Part shown: piece after piece, positions 62,316 to 64,000 of the stretch
Numbering within the stretch: position 1 is the first letter of the stretch
Layout: every line of letters starts with the position of its first letter
Origin: Leptolyngbya sp. FACHB-321
GTDB taxonomy: Bacteria; Cyanobacteriota; Cyanobacteriia; Leptolyngbyales; Leptolyngbyaceae
DNA length: 64,000 nucleotides
Direction: 5' to 3'
Assembly (NCBI RefSeq): GCF_014695975.1
Contig: NZ_JACJPI010000042.1
Coordinates: forward strand, 124,001-188,000
Translations under genes and position numbers: made by a program
The notes under the pieces: generated by a model
What the model was told of the DNA's origin: nothing
Seen by the model: only the letters and a program-made list of their open reading frames with translations
Databases searched by the model: none

Positions 62316-63449
62316 TTAGGACAACAATAGCGTGGTGTTGTTATCGATGCACTGCAGCTGACCGTTAGCGTCGATCGCGCTAAATCGCTCGAAGTAACGA
62401 CGAGCGGATGCGGGAAACGTAGGGAAAGCAAACCTTGCATCACCATTGGCGAGATCTGCCCAAAAGGAGTGTAGATGGGGAGCCAATTCCGCTGCTTCTG
62501 CCTGAGACAGCTTTAACGGGGGCTGCATCAAAAGTTGAAGCATGAACGGCTGGGATCGCTCGCCCATGAAGTCACGCGACGTTTGCTGTAACGTCTCCCA
62601 ACCGGGTACTGATTCAACCCGTCCAGAGGCAATGTGCAGTAATCGCTGCCCACGATCGTCCGTTCGCAACTCCAGCACACGATAGGGATGCGGATAGCTC
62701 ACTAGCGATCCCGTCGTGATGTCATAAACGCCCTCAGAGCAGGCAATATCCTGCACGTGCAAATGCCCTGTAAATACGAGCTGTACCTTTGCTTCTCGCA
62801 GCATTTTTAACAATGTCGGCGCATTGTCTAACATATAGCGCTGCCCTATTGGGTTCCGCGACTGCCCCGGCAAATGCTCCACAACATTGTGGTGAATCAT
62901 CACTAGAATCAAATCGTCCTGATGCTCTGCCAAAACGGTTTGCAGCCAGCTTAATTGTGCATCATCCAGGCAGCCAAGCTGTTTACCATGACGATCGAAC
63001 TGATTAGAATTCAACCCAATCAACCGTACTCCTGGCAGCAGTTGGCAGGTGTAATAAAGTTGCTCTGGATTGTCATAGCCGTACGAACGGTAGTAATGTG
63101 GAAAGTCCGCCAGCCCGATCGCGTTACCATCAGATTCCAACGTCGGTACATCATGATTACCAGGCACCACATACGCTGGGTAGGGCAGTTGTGCTAATCG
63201 TTCTGCCAGCCAGGTATGGTTTGCTGGTTCGCCATGCTGGGTCAAATCACCTGGCAGCAACAGGAAATCTAGCTTGAGAGTGCTTAGGCGATCGAGAATG
63301 CTTTCTAAAACAGGAATGCTCACTTCAACCAAGTGAAAGCGGCTGGGATGATTCCAAATGGTGTGGGGTAAAGCGATATGTAGATCGCTAATGACGGCGA
63401 AGCGAAAATTAAGACTCATACGATCGATCCTAAGCGATGTGCGAAGCAA
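62316..63449 (-). CDS. Calcineurin-like metallophosphoesterase; start may be 63419
   Basis: FAVISDLHIA...LLLPGDLTQHGEPANH...VPGNHDVP...MIHHN...FTGHLHVQD. Confidence 0.92.
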   Translation of the reverse strand: MLRTSLRIDRMSLNFRFAVISDLHIALPHTIWNHPSRFHLVEVSIPVLESILDRLSTLKLDFLLLPGDLTQHGEPANHTWLAERLAQLPYPAYVVPGNHDVPTLESDGNAIGLADFPHYYRSYGYDNPEQLYYTCQLLPGVRLIGLNSNQFDRHGKQLGCLDDAQLSWLQTVLAEHQDDLILVMIHHNVVEHLPGQSRNPIGQRYMLDNAPTLLKMLREAKVQLVFTGHLHVQDIACSEGVYDITTGSLVSYPHPYRVLELRTDDRGQRLLHIASGRVESVPGWETLQQTSRDFMGERSQPFMLQLLMQPPLKLSQAEAAELAPHLHSFWADLANGDARFAFPTFPASARRYFERFSAIDANGQLQCIDNNTTLLLS

Positions 63450-63602
63450 TCAGCTAGAAGGGAAAGGCTAAAGGGGAAAGGCTAAAGTTAGAAAGCCATC
63501 ATCAGTGTTGACTAAAACGTATCCCCTTTCACCCTTCTACCCCTTCACCTTTTTACCCTCCACCCTTCATCCCTTATCCTTTCTCTAAGAGGCTCTTCTC
63601 AC

Positions 63603-64000
63603 TTGTCTATTGTCCGAGTGCGCGAACACGTTAATCCGCTTAGCAAAAAGTATCAAACTCCCATCAGCCCACCGGATTGGAGCCGTCTTTACCATGACCT
63701 CGATCGCCCACTTCACTTAGATATTGGTTGTGGCAAGGGTCGGTTCCTGCTGCAAATGGCACAAGTGCAGCCAGAGTGGAATTTCTTAGGGCTAGAAATT
63801 CGGGAGCCACTGGTAGAGCAAGCTAATGGCTGGAAAGCGGAGTTGGGCTTGACTAATTTGCACTATTTATTTTGCAACGCCAACAACTCCCTGCGACCGT
63901 TACTGAGGTCACTGCCTGTCGGACGGCTTCAGCAGGCGACCATCCAGTTTCCCGATCCGTGGTTTAAGCGCAAACACCAAAAGCGCCGCGTGGTACAGCC
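63603..64000 (+). CDS. trmB: tRNA (guanine-N7-)-methyltransferase, truncated by window end
   Basis: TTG start: [54 protein letters not shown]...[19 protein letters not shown]; not in ORF track because it runs off the edge. Confidence 0.92.
   Translation, partial: MSIVRVREHVNPLSKKYQTPISPPDWSRLYHDLDRPLHLDIGCGKGRFLLQMAQVQPEWNFLGLEIREPLVEQANGWKAELGLTNLHYLFCNANNSLRPLLRSLPVGRLQQATIQFPDPWFKRKHQKRRVVQ

Noticed and set aside
1-64000. CRISPR array, prophage, toxin-antitoxin or restriction-modification cluster
   Set aside because: Looked for regularly spaced repeats and cas, phage, TA or R-M motifs; none seen.

Overview
A 64 kb cyanobacterial chromosomal window, supported by chlP, CP12, a high-light-inducible protein, ycf46/ycf35, orthocaspase, PTPA-CTERM and many HIP1-like GCGATCGC octamers. 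Most of it is housekeeping or conserved-hypothetical content: rpsB-tsf, ffh, glmM, trmB (truncated at the right edge), chlP, an M61 peptidase, a site-2 protease, MoxR and a CHASE2 cyclase. I found no CRISPR array, rRNA, convincing tRNA, prophage or classical defense island. The best observations are: (1) two HLR1/RpaB-like direct repeats in the same orientation and at nearly the same distance (about 91-96 nt) from their start codons, one upstream of a short Hlip gene missing from the ORF track and one upstream of an RHH-ycf46-ycf35 gene set; (2) a layered promoter at that RHH-ycf46-ycf35 set, with TTGACA-N17-TATTCT and two perfect palindromes; (3) three genes (SMI1/KNR4-like, a lipoprotein, DUF1643) each split by one in-frame stop, with a different stop codon in each; (4) a caspase-fold protein whose catalytic His/Cys positions are Tyr/Asn; (5) a 216 bp element with 24 bp inverted repeats next to a second small inverted-repeat element; (6) an internally deleted IS5-type transposase remnant. 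All family calls come from reading motifs by eye; no database search was run.
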